A DNA stretch of 19,466 nucleotides from Synergistaceae bacterium. GTDB lineage: Bacteria; Synergistota; Synergistia; Synergistales; Synergistaceae. Location of the stretch: positions 1 through 19,466 of the forward strand of contig JAISQC010000130.1 in NCBI GenBank assembly GCA_031274465.1, written 5' to 3'. Below the pieces are notes generated by a model. That model did no database searches, was not told where the DNA came from, and worked only from the letters and a program-made list of their open reading frames with translations. Positions 1 to 7,038 of the stretch are shown here, one piece after another (positions within the stretch are counted from its first letter, which is position 1; every line of letters begins with the position of its first letter). The translations under genes and the position numbers were made by a program.

Positions 1-798
1 AGCCTGAAATTCGCGCTCGCCCATCCCGTGTTGGAGCCGGTGTACACCGAAGGCTTCATATCCCAAGTTCCAGTTGAGGCAGTCCCGGCAGCAGCGTTCG
101 GCGTGCCGGCAGCGGTGCCGGTTGCGGCGCCCGCCCCAATAATGTCCGCGCCCGCGCCCGTTGCGGCCTATCCCGCTCCGGTGATGTCCGCGCCCGTACC
201 AGCGCCCGCGCCTGTCGCCTATCCAGCTCCGATGATGGCGGCGCCAGCGCCCGTCGCGGCCCCGCCCGCCCCGCCGACGATAACGATAGATCCGGCGCCG
301 TACTTGGCCGAGCCTGCCCCGCTTGCCCCACAAACGGCGCCTCAGCCCTACGCCCCTGCTCCTGGCGGCGCGGCGCCTTACGCCCCGTATCCGCCTTCTC
401 CCGGCAATCCGGAAAATTATTCCATGACCCTTGACTTCGACTCCAATTCGATCGCTGACGCGCGGCTGATACGCACGTTTCCGCTCGCGCAGACGGAGAT
501 GAACTCGCTTGAGATCGAGTTCAGAGGGGCTTGGAACTTGTACGTCGGCAACAGGTTCCAAGAAGCCCTGAGCGCTTTCGCGAGACAGTCCGGCTACGCC
601 GGAAATTACCTGTCTCCCTATTGGGCCGGCATGAGCGCGTGGAAGCTCGGCGACCGCAATTTGGCTATAGCGTGGTTTAACAGCGCGCTCGAAATAAATC
701 CGTACTTTCAGCCTGCGAGAAACGGGCTGCTGAACGCGGTGAACAACGCGAGGCCGGAAACTGCTCCCCCCGCTGGAAGGACCAGAAAGAGGCGCTAG
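1..798 (+). CDS. Ala/Pro-rich protein with C-terminal TPR-like domain (5' end outside window)
   Basis: The frame is open from the first base to TAG at 796-798, so the N-terminus lies upstream. A GTG at 28 is in frame, but it has no Shine-Dalgarno sequence and no signal peptide after it, so it is unlikely to be the start. Counting from that GTG, residues 15-130 are low-complexity Ala/Pro/Val with Met and Tyr, including a repeated block. Residues about 160-240 read as two TPR-like helical hairpins: a segment with EALSAFARQSG, then WAGMSAWKLGDRNLAIAWF and ALEINPYF, the usual TPR end signature. The tail is basic (RTRKRR). TPRs mediate protein-protein contacts, and the Pro/Ala stretch looks like an extended linker. 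I infer an envelope scaffold or assembly protein, but cannot confirm localisation without the N-terminus. The next gene also encodes an APVAYP-containing protein, so the two may be functionally linked. Confidence 0.7.
   Translation, partial: SLKFALAHPVLEPVYTEGFISQVPVEAVPAAAFGVPAAVPVAAPAPIMSAPAPVAAYPAPVMSAPVPAPAPVAYPAPMMAAPAPVAAPPAPPTITIDPAPYLAEPAPLAPQTAPQPYAPAPGGAAPYAPYPPSPGNPENYSMTLDFDSNSIADARLIRTFPLAQTEMNSLEIEFRGAWNLYVGNRFQEALSAFARQSGYAGNYLSPYWAGMSAWKLGDRNLAIAWFNSALEINPYFQPARNGLLNAVNNARPETAPPAGRTRKRR
136..270 (+). repeat. Imperfect in-frame Ala/Pro/Met repeat
   Basis: Three imperfect tandem units of 14-17 residues each follow the pattern P-(I/V/M)-M-(S/A)-A-P, then APVA, and end in YPA or PPA. 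The DNA is repetitive too: gcgcccgc-type and gctccg(g/a)tgatg words recur. This is a coding repeat inside the preceding gene, not a separate element. Confidence 0.65.
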
Positions 799-921
799 AG
801 GGATATATATCGCTGAAGACGCGGCGTCATTTGCGCGCGGCATCCCGATTTTAGGCCAGAAAAGCCTGTTCGGCCCGAAATTCGGATATGCCGGGAATGG
901 CTGGATAAACGCCCTTGGCTC

Positions 922-965
922 CCCGCGCCCGGCAGGTGGGATCACCGGATCCTGCCGGGCGCGGG
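922..965. repeat. Perfect 15-bp inverted repeat (hairpin) in intergenic DNA
   Basis: The left arm cccgcgcccggcagg (922-936) is exactly complementary to the right arm cctgccgggcgcggg (951-965), around a 14-nt loop. It lies 124 nt after the stop of the TPR gene and 85 nt before the next start. There is no U-tract directly after it, so it is not a textbook intrinsic terminator. It may be a terminator without a T-run, an mRNA-stabilising stem, or a REP-like element. The rest of the 799-1050 gap shows no gene and no convincing promoter. Confidence 0.6.
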
Positions 966-1050
966 CGGCGATTTGTCAAATGGCAGTATCAGCCCCCTTG
1001 GCTGTGGAACACGCTGCAAAAAATACGATAAAGAAAGGAGGGTAGAGCTG

Positions 1051-1374
1051 ATGAAAGCAAAACTTTGGGTGAAGGTATTTTGCGCGCTGGCGTTCTGTGT
1101 GATACTGGGCCACGCGGCAAGCGCCTCGGCGTACGTCAGGGTGGTTCAGACATATGCCGCGCCCTGCGCGGCGCCGGTCGTTTCCATGCCGGTGGCCGTC
1201 GCCGTACCAGTGGCGCCGGTGGCATATCCGCTGGTGGTGGGATACGGGTACTACTGGGGCGGAATTGCCACAGTGGTGCCAGTCTCGTCTGTGGCATACT
1301 ACGCGCCTGCGGCATACGCCGTCCCGGCTGTGGCGCACCCCGTTACGGTTCCTACGTACACGATAGTCCGCTGA
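1051..1374 (+). CDS. Small secreted Ala/Val/Pro/Tyr-rich protein
   Basis: This 107-residue protein starts at ATG 1051, placed by a strong ribosome binding site (aaaggaggg, 1034-1042, 8 nt upstream). The frame is open further upstream, but that part has no RBS. Residues 1-27 form a clear Sec signal peptide: basic MKAKLWVK, a hydrophobic core, then ASASA before the likely cleavage site. The mature part is almost entirely Ala, Val, Pro and Tyr, with repeated PV and VAY words, a Gly/Tyr/Trp patch (GYGYYWGG), and no charged catalytic residues. I do not recognise a family. The composition suggests a structural surface or periplasmic protein. It shares the PVAYP word with the protein encoded upstream. 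A strong terminator follows immediately. Confidence 0.75.
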   Translation: MKAKLWVKVFCALAFCVILGHAASASAYVRVVQTYAAPCAAPVVSMPVAVAVPVAPVAYPLVVGYGYYWGGIATVVPVSSVAYYAPAAYAVPAVAHPVTVPTYTIVR

Positions 1375-1381
1375 CAAAAAG

Positions 1382-1413
1382 ACGGCGCCGCTTAAAAAAA
1401 GCCGCGGCGCCGT
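1382..1413. terminator. Bidirectional intrinsic terminator
   Basis: A 10-bp perfect stem, acggcgccgc (1382-1391) with gcggcgccgt (1404-1413), encloses a 12-nt A-rich loop. A plus-strand T-rich tail (tcttt) follows at 1414-1418. On the other side aaaaa at 1376-1380 gives a U5 tail to minus-strand transcripts. It sits between the convergent secreted-protein gene and the FecR gene, and can end both transcripts. Confidence 0.85.
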
Positions 1414-1444
1414 TCTTTATATAATCAAGGAATTCGCGAGACCG

Positions 1445-2104
1445 TTAGTCGGTTTCTTCTTCCTGGCCTTCCTCGGGCAGCTCCCCCGGCAGGTAAACGG
1501 TCATGTCGCCCGCCGCGTCCGTGACGACGGTCGAGCCTTCTTTCCTGATATCTGCCAGATCTTTCGACATCGTGCCGAAGACGAGCACCTGGGGCCCGGC
1601 CGGAAGGCGCCTTATTGCCAGCGTCTCTGCCACTGGGGTAATCGTTATTTCGAGGTCGGCGTTCGAAGCGTTTATATGAGTCCTCGGAGTGACCAGCTTC
1701 AGCCCCTTGGGGTTTTTGAGCCCTATGCCCCCTGTCCTCACGACGGAGCTGCCTCGCTCGAAATTGAGCTGCAGGAGCGCCTTGTCCGGCGAAAATACGT
1801 AGTTCACTATGGCGATTCCCGAATCGGCCGACATCTCGACTTCAGTGCCGTCGCCAAGGCGCACGACCGCCCCTCCGAGGTGCCCGGTGAGGATGAAATC
1901 GAACTCATACACCTTGTCGCCGGGGGCGAGCTCCGTCTGCTTTCCGTCCCTCACAGCCACGGCGACTCGGGAAACCGACGTTATCTCTCCAACGGGAAAA
2001 TTGGAAGCGGCCTCCGCCTTCAGGGCGCGCGCCCCCCACAGAAGCATCGCAACCAAAACCAGAAAATTTCCGCATTTCCGCGTTTTCCTATCGCATGGGG
2101 TCAC
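1445..2104 (-). CDS. FecR-domain secreted protein
   Basis: This 219-residue protein starts at GTG, fixed by the RBS GGAGGA 6 nt upstream (plus-strand 2111-2116). Residues 1-33 are a signal peptide: basic residues, then the hydrophobic FLVLVAMLLWGA, with cleavage probably near AEA. Residues about 38-120 match the FecR fold pattern: a GEITSVSR strand, a GKQTELAPGDKVYEFDFILTG segment and the LGDGTEVEMS motif. The tail is very acidic (EEGQEEETD). FecR domains occur in periplasmic sensors of anti-sigma systems and in stand-alone surface proteins. No sigma factor or TonB receptor gene is nearby and there is no membrane anchor, so a classical FecR signalling role is not supported. It is the last gene of the minus-strand cluster, 72 nt after the DUF3999 gene. 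Confidence 0.75.
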   Translation of the reverse strand: MTPCDRKTRKCGNFLVLVAMLLWGARALKAEAASNFPVGEITSVSRVAVAVRDGKQTELAPGDKVYEFDFILTGHLGGAVVRLGDGTEVEMSADSGIAIVNYVFSPDKALLQLNFERGSSVVRTGGIGLKNPKGLKLVTPRTHINASNADLEITITPVAETLAIRRLPAGPQVLVFGTMSKDLADIRKEGSTVVTDAAGDMTVYLPGELPEEGQEEETD

Positions 2105-2176
2105 TGCAACTCCTCCAGTCGTTGTGCAATCGTTCCGCTTATTTTATCAAAAAAATCGCTTTCGCGTTTGAAATTT

Positions 2177-3643
2177 TCATGCAGCGTGATCGTTTTTTCC
2201 CATCAGCCGCCACGCGATCCACGACATCAGTAGCGCGCACCCGGTGAGGGTTCCCCAGACGGCGTACCTAGGCCATTTTTTATCGCCGGGGCCCGTTTTA
2301 GCTTGTCGCGTCTCCACCGAGTCATTGGAGACCTCTCCGGCGATCTTTGCTTCTAGCATATCGCCCTCTGTGACGCGAGAGAGCGCTTCGCCCATGAGGT
2401 CCGGGTTTTCGGGGGAAGGCAGCGTTTTTTCGCTGCCGACCGCCAGGGTGTACGGCGGTTTCCCCTGCGCGAGAAAGACTGCTTCGCGGGGGCGCCAGAA
2501 AATCTGCATGGTCGGAGGCTCCACTGCGGGCGAATTGCCCGTTTTGAGCCGCCAGTGCCTGTCGGGCCGGCCTCGGGTTGAGAACGGCCCGTTCCTTGCC
2601 TCCCCGTCAGGGCCCTTTATAAATGAAATAGGGGCTTCGAAACGGGTGCGCCATTCCCCGCCTTCCTCGCGGGATTGTGCGGTCACCCTCAAAATCCCGG
2701 GCGATTTGAGCGCGAAATTGATTTCGTCAGCGGGATATGCCCCGCCGGTGTCGTATATGAAGTCTCCGTCGCTTGAAGCGATCCCGTCGAACGACGCGCC
2801 GTCGGGCTCGGGAGGGGCGGCGGCGATCTTTCTGAGGACCGAGATCTCGGCGTCACCTGAAATGACGTTTCCCTTCCCAGTCATCTCGATCAGGAGATAG
2901 CGCGCCTCGCCGCCGGCCGCCTCTATGACGCCTGAGGACACTCTGGCGTCTCCGCGCTTCAAATGGACGAGAGGCTCGTTTTCCCCTATCTTGTCCCAAG
3001 CGCTCAAGTTCTCCCAGTCCCGCAGGCTGTTCGAGGCGTAGACGCTGGCGTTGGCAAGTGTGTCGGATTGCCCCTCGATGGGCAGCTCTATCCTGTATCC
3101 GGCGATGGTGCCTTCGTAATTGCCGCCGCCAGTTGGGGCGGCCGACATGTCGATCAGGTACAAAATCCTGTCCGTTCCCACGCGTGCGGTTTTCCCGCCC
3201 CCTCCCACCTCGATGACGCGCCCGCTGTTGTCGGTGCGGATGGTCACGCGCCCTTCCGAAAAGCCGCTTTCGGGTTCGGGAAGGGGGAAGAGCGGCGAAG
3301 AAAACCTCTCGGCCTCGTACGGAGGCGCCTCGGCGTAACCGTCCTCCGCGACTGCGAGCGCGAACGGGACGACGTCGCCGGACGCGTTGAAGATGGCTAG
3401 GTCTCTCCTGTAGGATTGCCTTACACGGCTGAATATTTCGGAGGATAGCCGGACTTTGTAGATTCTCCCCTCAAAAGGCGCGTCTAGCGCGTAGACGGCG
3501 TCGAAGTCCCGCAGTGCGAACTGAGGCCCGCCGCCGTCGCCGCTCCCTCTTTGCGCCGCGCCGTCCGCACGCGGCGGGCAGGGCAGCCATAAAGCGGCGC
3601 ACGCTGTGAGGATCAGCGCTGAAATTTTTAAAATCTTACGCAT
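2177..3643 (-). CDS. DUF3999 family membrane-anchored periplasmic protein
   Basis: This 488-residue protein has an N-terminal hydrophobic export signal (1-28) and one C-terminal transmembrane helix (about 458-480) before a short basic tail. The large middle part should therefore face the periplasm. The early segment with VYALDAPFEGRIYKVRL and DLAIFNASGDVVPFAL matches the DUF3999 hallmark (strand-rich start, then 'D-L-x-I-F-N-x-x-G-x-x-V-P'). A lipobox-like LTAC ends at residue 15, so lipid attachment is a weak alternative to signal peptidase I cleavage. The ATG overlaps the stop of the DUF2339 gene by 8 nt (ATGCGTAA) with little RBS, which points to translational coupling. DUF3999 genes commonly neighbour DUF2339 genes. 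Biochemical function is unknown, and I infer a partner subunit for the polytopic protein. Confidence 0.85.
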   Translation of the reverse strand: MRKILKISALILTACAALWLPCPPRADGAAQRGSGDGGGPQFALRDFDAVYALDAPFEGRIYKVRLSSEIFSRVRQSYRRDLAIFNASGDVVPFALAVAEDGYAEAPPYEAERFSSPLFPLPEPESGFSEGRVTIRTDNSGRVIEVGGGGKTARVGTDRILYLIDMSAAPTGGGNYEGTIAGYRIELPIEGQSDTLANASVYASNSLRDWENLSAWDKIGENEPLVHLKRGDARVSSGVIEAAGGEARYLLIEMTGKGNVISGDAEISVLRKIAAAPPEPDGASFDGIASSDGDFIYDTGGAYPADEINFALKSPGILRVTAQSREEGGEWRTRFEAPISFIKGPDGEARNGPFSTRGRPDRHWRLKTGNSPAVEPPTMQIFWRPREAVFLAQGKPPYTLAVGSEKTLPSPENPDLMGEALSRVTEGDMLEAKIAGEVSNDSVETRQAKTGPGDKKWPRYAVWGTLTGCALLMSWIAWRLMGKNDHAA

Positions 3644-6557
3644 GGCCGTCGGTCTTTGCCTTAGGCGGCAGGGGGGTGCTCCACCCGATGAACAGGAAAA
3701 ACCCGCCGAGGGCCAGGAAGGCGAATATCCGAATCACCGTTGCGCTGTTTCGCAGGTCGATCGTCAGCAGTTTCAAGATGTCGCAGGCTAAAAGCCCGGC
3801 GCCCAAAAACCATGGATACCTGTTCTCGAATTTCTTGCCGCCGAATATCAGCAATATCGCGGCAAGGCCCCATAAAATGGCTATTATCGCCTGAAAGTGC
3901 GGGGCGTGCGTGAAAAACCCGAAACCAACCCTCTCTTCGAAATAATGCCACGAGGCCCGCGCGGCTACGCTGTGCAGCCATATGAAGGCCACGGCCGGAA
4001 GCGCGAATTTGATCCCGGCCTTCCCCCATCGAGCCCTGCCGGCCGCGTGGAGCACGAATCCGGCTGAGGCCATGTAGAGCAGCTGCCACAGCTCGAGGGT
4101 GTTGAATATCGGCACGTAATGCCTCATCCATTCACCCAGCTCGCCAAAGCACTGCCCGAACGGGCGCAGTTTGAACAGCATCAGCGCCGCGACTGCGGCC
4201 AGAGTGGCCCGTTTGTAGCCATCTGGGAGCAGGCTGAGGGGTCTTCTCGCTGCAAGTTTGGCCGAGGCCGCGAAGACGGGCAGGAACGACAGAAGGTATC
4301 CGATATCTCCCATCCTGGGCGGGGTTTTGGCAAACTCCGGCGTCCACGCGGCCAGGCTGCGCGAGGTGTATGAGACGAAGGCAAAGATGACGAAGGCCCA
4401 CTCGACGGGTCCCGACTTGCCGCGTTCGTCTCTGTAGTGCATGACGGAGGCGGCGTACATCGCGGCGAATGCCAGCCAGTTCAGGATTGAGTCGTTAAGC
4501 CACGTTTCCGCGCGCATCATTCCGGCGAATTCGCGGCCGAGCGACGGCGCGAAAGCGTGCGCGCAGGCAATGGCGATCGGGGGCAGTGCCATCAGCCTGG
4601 ATTGCGCCCAACGTGCGCTCTTGCAGCCAAATGCGCAAAGGGTTCCGCGTCGCGCGGAGCGGGACAGGACGTAACCCGCCGCGCCGCAGACGCACAGGGC
4701 GGAAAACGCCGTCACGAATGAACTCCTGAACGCGAAAAATTCGTGATATGCCGCAAGAGTCAGCCATAACGTCCCGTAAGCCGAAAACACCCAAGACACG
4801 CATGTGTAAGCCGAAGGTGCTTCCTCTTTGAGCGAAGGCGCGGCGCGGGGTGGCGTCTGGAGGGCCATGAAATAGCTTGCCGCAAGAGCGCTTGCCGCGA
4901 ATATCATACCGGTCAGGAAAAATTGCGGGTTGTCATTTCTCCAGCCCAAAAAACCTACCAGGCGAACGGAGTTTTCGTAGAGGTGCCCCGGCAGGCGGAG
5001 ATGCGGCCCCGCTACGTAAAGCAGGAGCGCGAAGATGTGCAGAAGCCCGCCGAAGGCATTGGCGGCGCGCTTGCCGCATCTGGCCGCGTATGCCAATATG
5101 AACGTGCCCTCTATGGCCCATATGCAGCTTGACGCGGCCTTCCTGAATATGAACGGGATGGCTAGGTTCGAGAAAATGATGCAGTACGCGAGGAACAGTC
5201 GCGGGTTTATCTCGCCTTGCCCCGGTCGCGCGCCCTTCATGCAGTATAGCGCCGCGCCCAGATACCATGCCCCGAGGGCCATGCACGCTATGGCGATGCC
5301 GTATCTGGTGTGCCCGGCGGCGGCCATCTGGAGAGACAGGAATGCGAACGGCAGGAATGCCGCTAACGGCGTGTCAACGCGATGCCGTGCGCTCGTGCTC
5401 CTGAGGGCGGCAGCCCGGCCCCGCAGGAGAGGGACGAAGGCTACGGCGCTGTAATTGACGAAGAACAGGACGAGAAATGGCTCGACGCTCGCGAGGTACG
5501 AATCCCGCCACCTCAGCAACCCCCACAGCACGGCCGTGGCTATGGACGCGGACACCCCGCCCCATCTGGTCTTGCGCCAGTCGCGGCGAAAGGTTATGAA
5601 TAAAATCTCCAGGTTGAGCAGTGAATGTATCGAGAACAACGCGACGAAGTTAGAGCTTCCCGTGCTCACCAGTATCGGGGCGGAATATCCGCCGAGCAGC
5701 GCGAAAATGGCGAGGGGCTCGTAGTCCTGCGCGAGCGCGGCGATTACCGTGAATGCCGAGAGCGCCAGCATTCCGACGATGGCCGCAGGCTGCGATATCA
5801 CTGGGCCTAGCTTGGCCGATGCGAAGATTGCGATGTACATGACGCCCACTCCGCCGCCTTGGAGGATCAGCGCGTAAACGCGCCTTCGCGCCCTCATCCT
5901 CCAGCCGAACGCGGTCATGGCGGCGCCGGTCGCGGCAGCCATCATAAGACGCGTTTCGAGCGATATCCAGTTCATCTGGGCGGCGTAGCTGAAAAGCAGG
6001 CCGAACCCGGCGAGGAAGAGCAGCACCCCTATGGTGGCCCATATGTTGCCTTCGTCCAGCAGCCACGATTTGAAGGCGTGCAGGCGAGAGCCAATCCATG
6101 AAGGCCCGTCATTGGCGTCTTTCGCCGCGAACGACTCGGGCGGGCCGCTTTTGGGTCCGTACGCCTCGCTTGAGATCAAATCCTCGGCCGTCTGCTCTGG
6201 TTCAGGCGTTCCGTCGGGCGCGCCTTCTTCCGGGCGGGGCGCGCGTTCGACGCTCGCGGGCGCTATGACTTCGGGCGTCGCTGTGATCGGGGGCGGCGTC
6301 ACAGGGACGGGCGCCGCCTGAACCGGGGCCGGCTCCATTGCCGGAATTGGCGGCGGCGGACGCGCGTCGATTGGCTGCGAGTACGGCGGCGCCTCTTGTG
6401 TTAATGCGCGCTTGGCGCCATTTTCCACAAGGCTTTTCAGTTTTTCTATGGAGTTTTCGACATCGGAGATCCTAGAACCCAAGTTTGCCAGCATTACGAT
6501 GCTCACTACAGGCAAAACCAACGCGAACAACACGACGACGCCGAAAATACCTCCCAT
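3636..6557 (-). CDS. DUF2339 family large polytopic membrane protein
   Basis: From ATG 6557 this is 973 residues. That start is preferred because GAGGG lies 8 nt upstream. An in-frame GTG at 6566 overlaps the RBS itself. Order: an N-terminal membrane helix (about 4-24), a short coiled coil (LGSRISDVENSIEKLKSLVE), a Pro/Ala/Glu-rich linker of roughly 60 residues, then more than twenty hydrophobic segments to the end. Family hallmarks are GNIWATIGVLLFLAGFGLLF, the glycine cluster ILQGGGVGVMYIAIFA and LAIFALLGGYSAPILVSTGS. No catalytic motif is known for DUF2339; its function is uncharacterised. The gene lies 61 nt downstream of the glutaredoxin-like gene and overlaps the DUF3999 gene by 8 nt, so the two are very probably made together. 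Confidence 0.9.
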   Translation of the reverse strand: MGGIFGVVVLFALVLPVVSIVMLANLGSRISDVENSIEKLKSLVENGAKRALTQEAPPYSQPIDARPPPPIPAMEPAPVQAAPVPVTPPPITATPEVIAPASVERAPRPEEGAPDGTPEPEQTAEDLISSEAYGPKSGPPESFAAKDANDGPSWIGSRLHAFKSWLLDEGNIWATIGVLLFLAGFGLLFSYAAQMNWISLETRLMMAAATGAAMTAFGWRMRARRRVYALILQGGGVGVMYIAIFASAKLGPVISQPAAIVGMLALSAFTVIAALAQDYEPLAIFALLGGYSAPILVSTGSSNFVALFSIHSLLNLEILFITFRRDWRKTRWGGVSASIATAVLWGLLRWRDSYLASVEPFLVLFFVNYSAVAFVPLLRGRAAALRSTSARHRVDTPLAAFLPFAFLSLQMAAAGHTRYGIAIACMALGAWYLGAALYCMKGARPGQGEINPRLFLAYCIIFSNLAIPFIFRKAASSCIWAIEGTFILAYAARCGKRAANAFGGLLHIFALLLYVAGPHLRLPGHLYENSVRLVGFLGWRNDNPQFFLTGMIFAASALAASYFMALQTPPRAAPSLKEEAPSAYTCVSWVFSAYGTLWLTLAAYHEFFAFRSSFVTAFSALCVCGAAGYVLSRSARRGTLCAFGCKSARWAQSRLMALPPIAIACAHAFAPSLGREFAGMMRAETWLNDSILNWLAFAAMYAASVMHYRDERGKSGPVEWAFVIFAFVSYTSRSLAAWTPEFAKTPPRMGDIGYLLSFLPVFAASAKLAARRPLSLLPDGYKRATLAAVAALMLFKLRPFGQCFGELGEWMRHYVPIFNTLELWQLLYMASAGFVLHAAGRARWGKAGIKFALPAVAFIWLHSVAARASWHYFEERVGFGFFTHAPHFQAIIAILWGLAAILLIFGGKKFENRYPWFLGAGLLACDILKLLTIDLRNSATVIRIFAFLALGGFFLFIGWSTPLPPKAKTDGHA

Positions 6558-6627
6558 GCCAACCACCCTCAGATCGGATCAAAAATTCGCGCTATACGCC
6601 CGGGCTTGGCCGAGACAGGCGCGCGGC

Positions 6628-6888
6628 TCAACTTGCAGCGGCCTCGAACACTTTTTCTATCGCCTCCCGGGTGGGGACCCCCTCGTGCATCTTGTCGTCT
6701 CCGACGTAGAAGGTCGGCACGTAGTAGTAGTCGAACTTCGACGCGTAGTCCGGCTCTTTGGTCTCGTCTATCTTTTTGAGCGGTATGTCCTTGTAGCCCG
6801 GGTTCTTCGAATAAATGTCGTCCATCATCTCAAGTGCCTTGCGGCAGTGCGGGCAGGTTGCCATCATGAACATTTTGATCTCTTTCAT
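6628..6888 (-). CDS. Glutaredoxin/thioredoxin-like CPHC protein
   Basis: This 86-residue protein starts at ATG 6888, with AAGGAGG about 10 nt upstream. It has a minimal thioredoxin fold: a first strand (MKEIKMFMMA), the redox-active CPHC motif at residues 12-15 at the start of a helix, a cis-proline loop VPTFYVG (Pro58) and a closing helix. The length matches small glutaredoxins. The CPHC active site is shared with DsbA and some bacterial glutaredoxin-like proteins, whereas classical glutaredoxins have CPYC. There is no signal peptide, so it should act in the cytoplasm as a thiol-disulfide oxidoreductase. It is the first gene of the minus-strand cluster, 61 nt ahead of the DUF2339 gene. Whether it serves that membrane protein or is just co-transcribed cannot be told. 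Confidence 0.85.
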   Translation of the reverse strand: MKEIKMFMMATCPHCRKALEMMDDIYSKNPGYKDIPLKKIDETKEPDYASKFDYYYVPTFYVGDDKMHEGVPTREAIEKVFEAAAS

Positions 6889-6911
6889 CGCAAACGATCC
6901 TCCTTAAAATT

Positions 6912-6929
6912 GGGGCAGTCTTTCGCCCC
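6912..6929 (-). other. Small hairpin in the leader of the glutaredoxin-like gene
   Basis: On the minus strand ggggc and gcccc (complements of 6925-6929 and 6912-6916) can pair around an 8-nt loop. This places a 5-bp G/C stem a few bases before the RBS. It could modulate translation, but the stem is short and may be coincidental. Confidence 0.3.
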
Positions 6930-6942
6930 CGTGCTTTTAAAG

Positions 6943-6951
6943 ATTGTATCA
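6943..6951 (-). promoter_or_regulatory. Extended -10 promoter element for the minus-strand cluster
   Basis: On the minus strand the sequence reads TGATACAAT, i.e. TGn directly before TACAAT, which is an extended -10 element. No good -35 lies 17 nt upstream, as is common for extended -10 promoters. It is 55 nt upstream of the glutaredoxin-like start and back to back with the leuS promoter. Confidence 0.45.
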
Positions 6952-6954
6952 CTA

Positions 6955-6984
6955 TTGTAATAGATGAGGGAAGTGCATTATAAT
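6955..6984 (+). promoter_or_regulatory. Sigma-70-type promoter of leuS
   Basis: A -35 box TTGTAA (6955-6960) and a perfect -10 box TATAAT (6979-6984) are 18 nt apart. Transcription would start near 6991, leaving a leader of about 48 nt before the leuS ATG. That is too short for a T-box or a typical attenuator. Confidence 0.65.
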
Positions 6985-7038
6985 CGATGACTGGTTCAAG
7001 GGAGGTTACCTAAGTTCGATACGGAGGCGATACGGATC

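Noticed and set aside
973..1050. Upstream ATG extension of the small secreted protein
   Set aside because: The extension lacks an RBS and would bury the clear signal peptide. The strong RBS at 1034-1042 points to ATG 1051.
1445..2104. FecR protein as part of an iron-responsive sigma/anti-sigma system
   Set aside because: No ECF sigma factor or TonB receptor gene is nearby, and the protein lacks the transmembrane helix and cytoplasmic sigma-binding part of true FecR regulators.
2149..2166. Minus-strand mini-hairpin CGCGAAAGCG plus T7 after the DUF3999 gene, as a terminator
   Set aside because: The stem is only 3 bp closed by a GNRA loop, too weak to terminate. It lies between genes that look co-transcribed.
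6985..7038. T-box riboswitch or leader peptide before leuS
   Set aside because: Only about 50 nt separate the promoter from the start codon. There is no specifier loop, antiterminator or terminator, and no Leu-rich small open frame.
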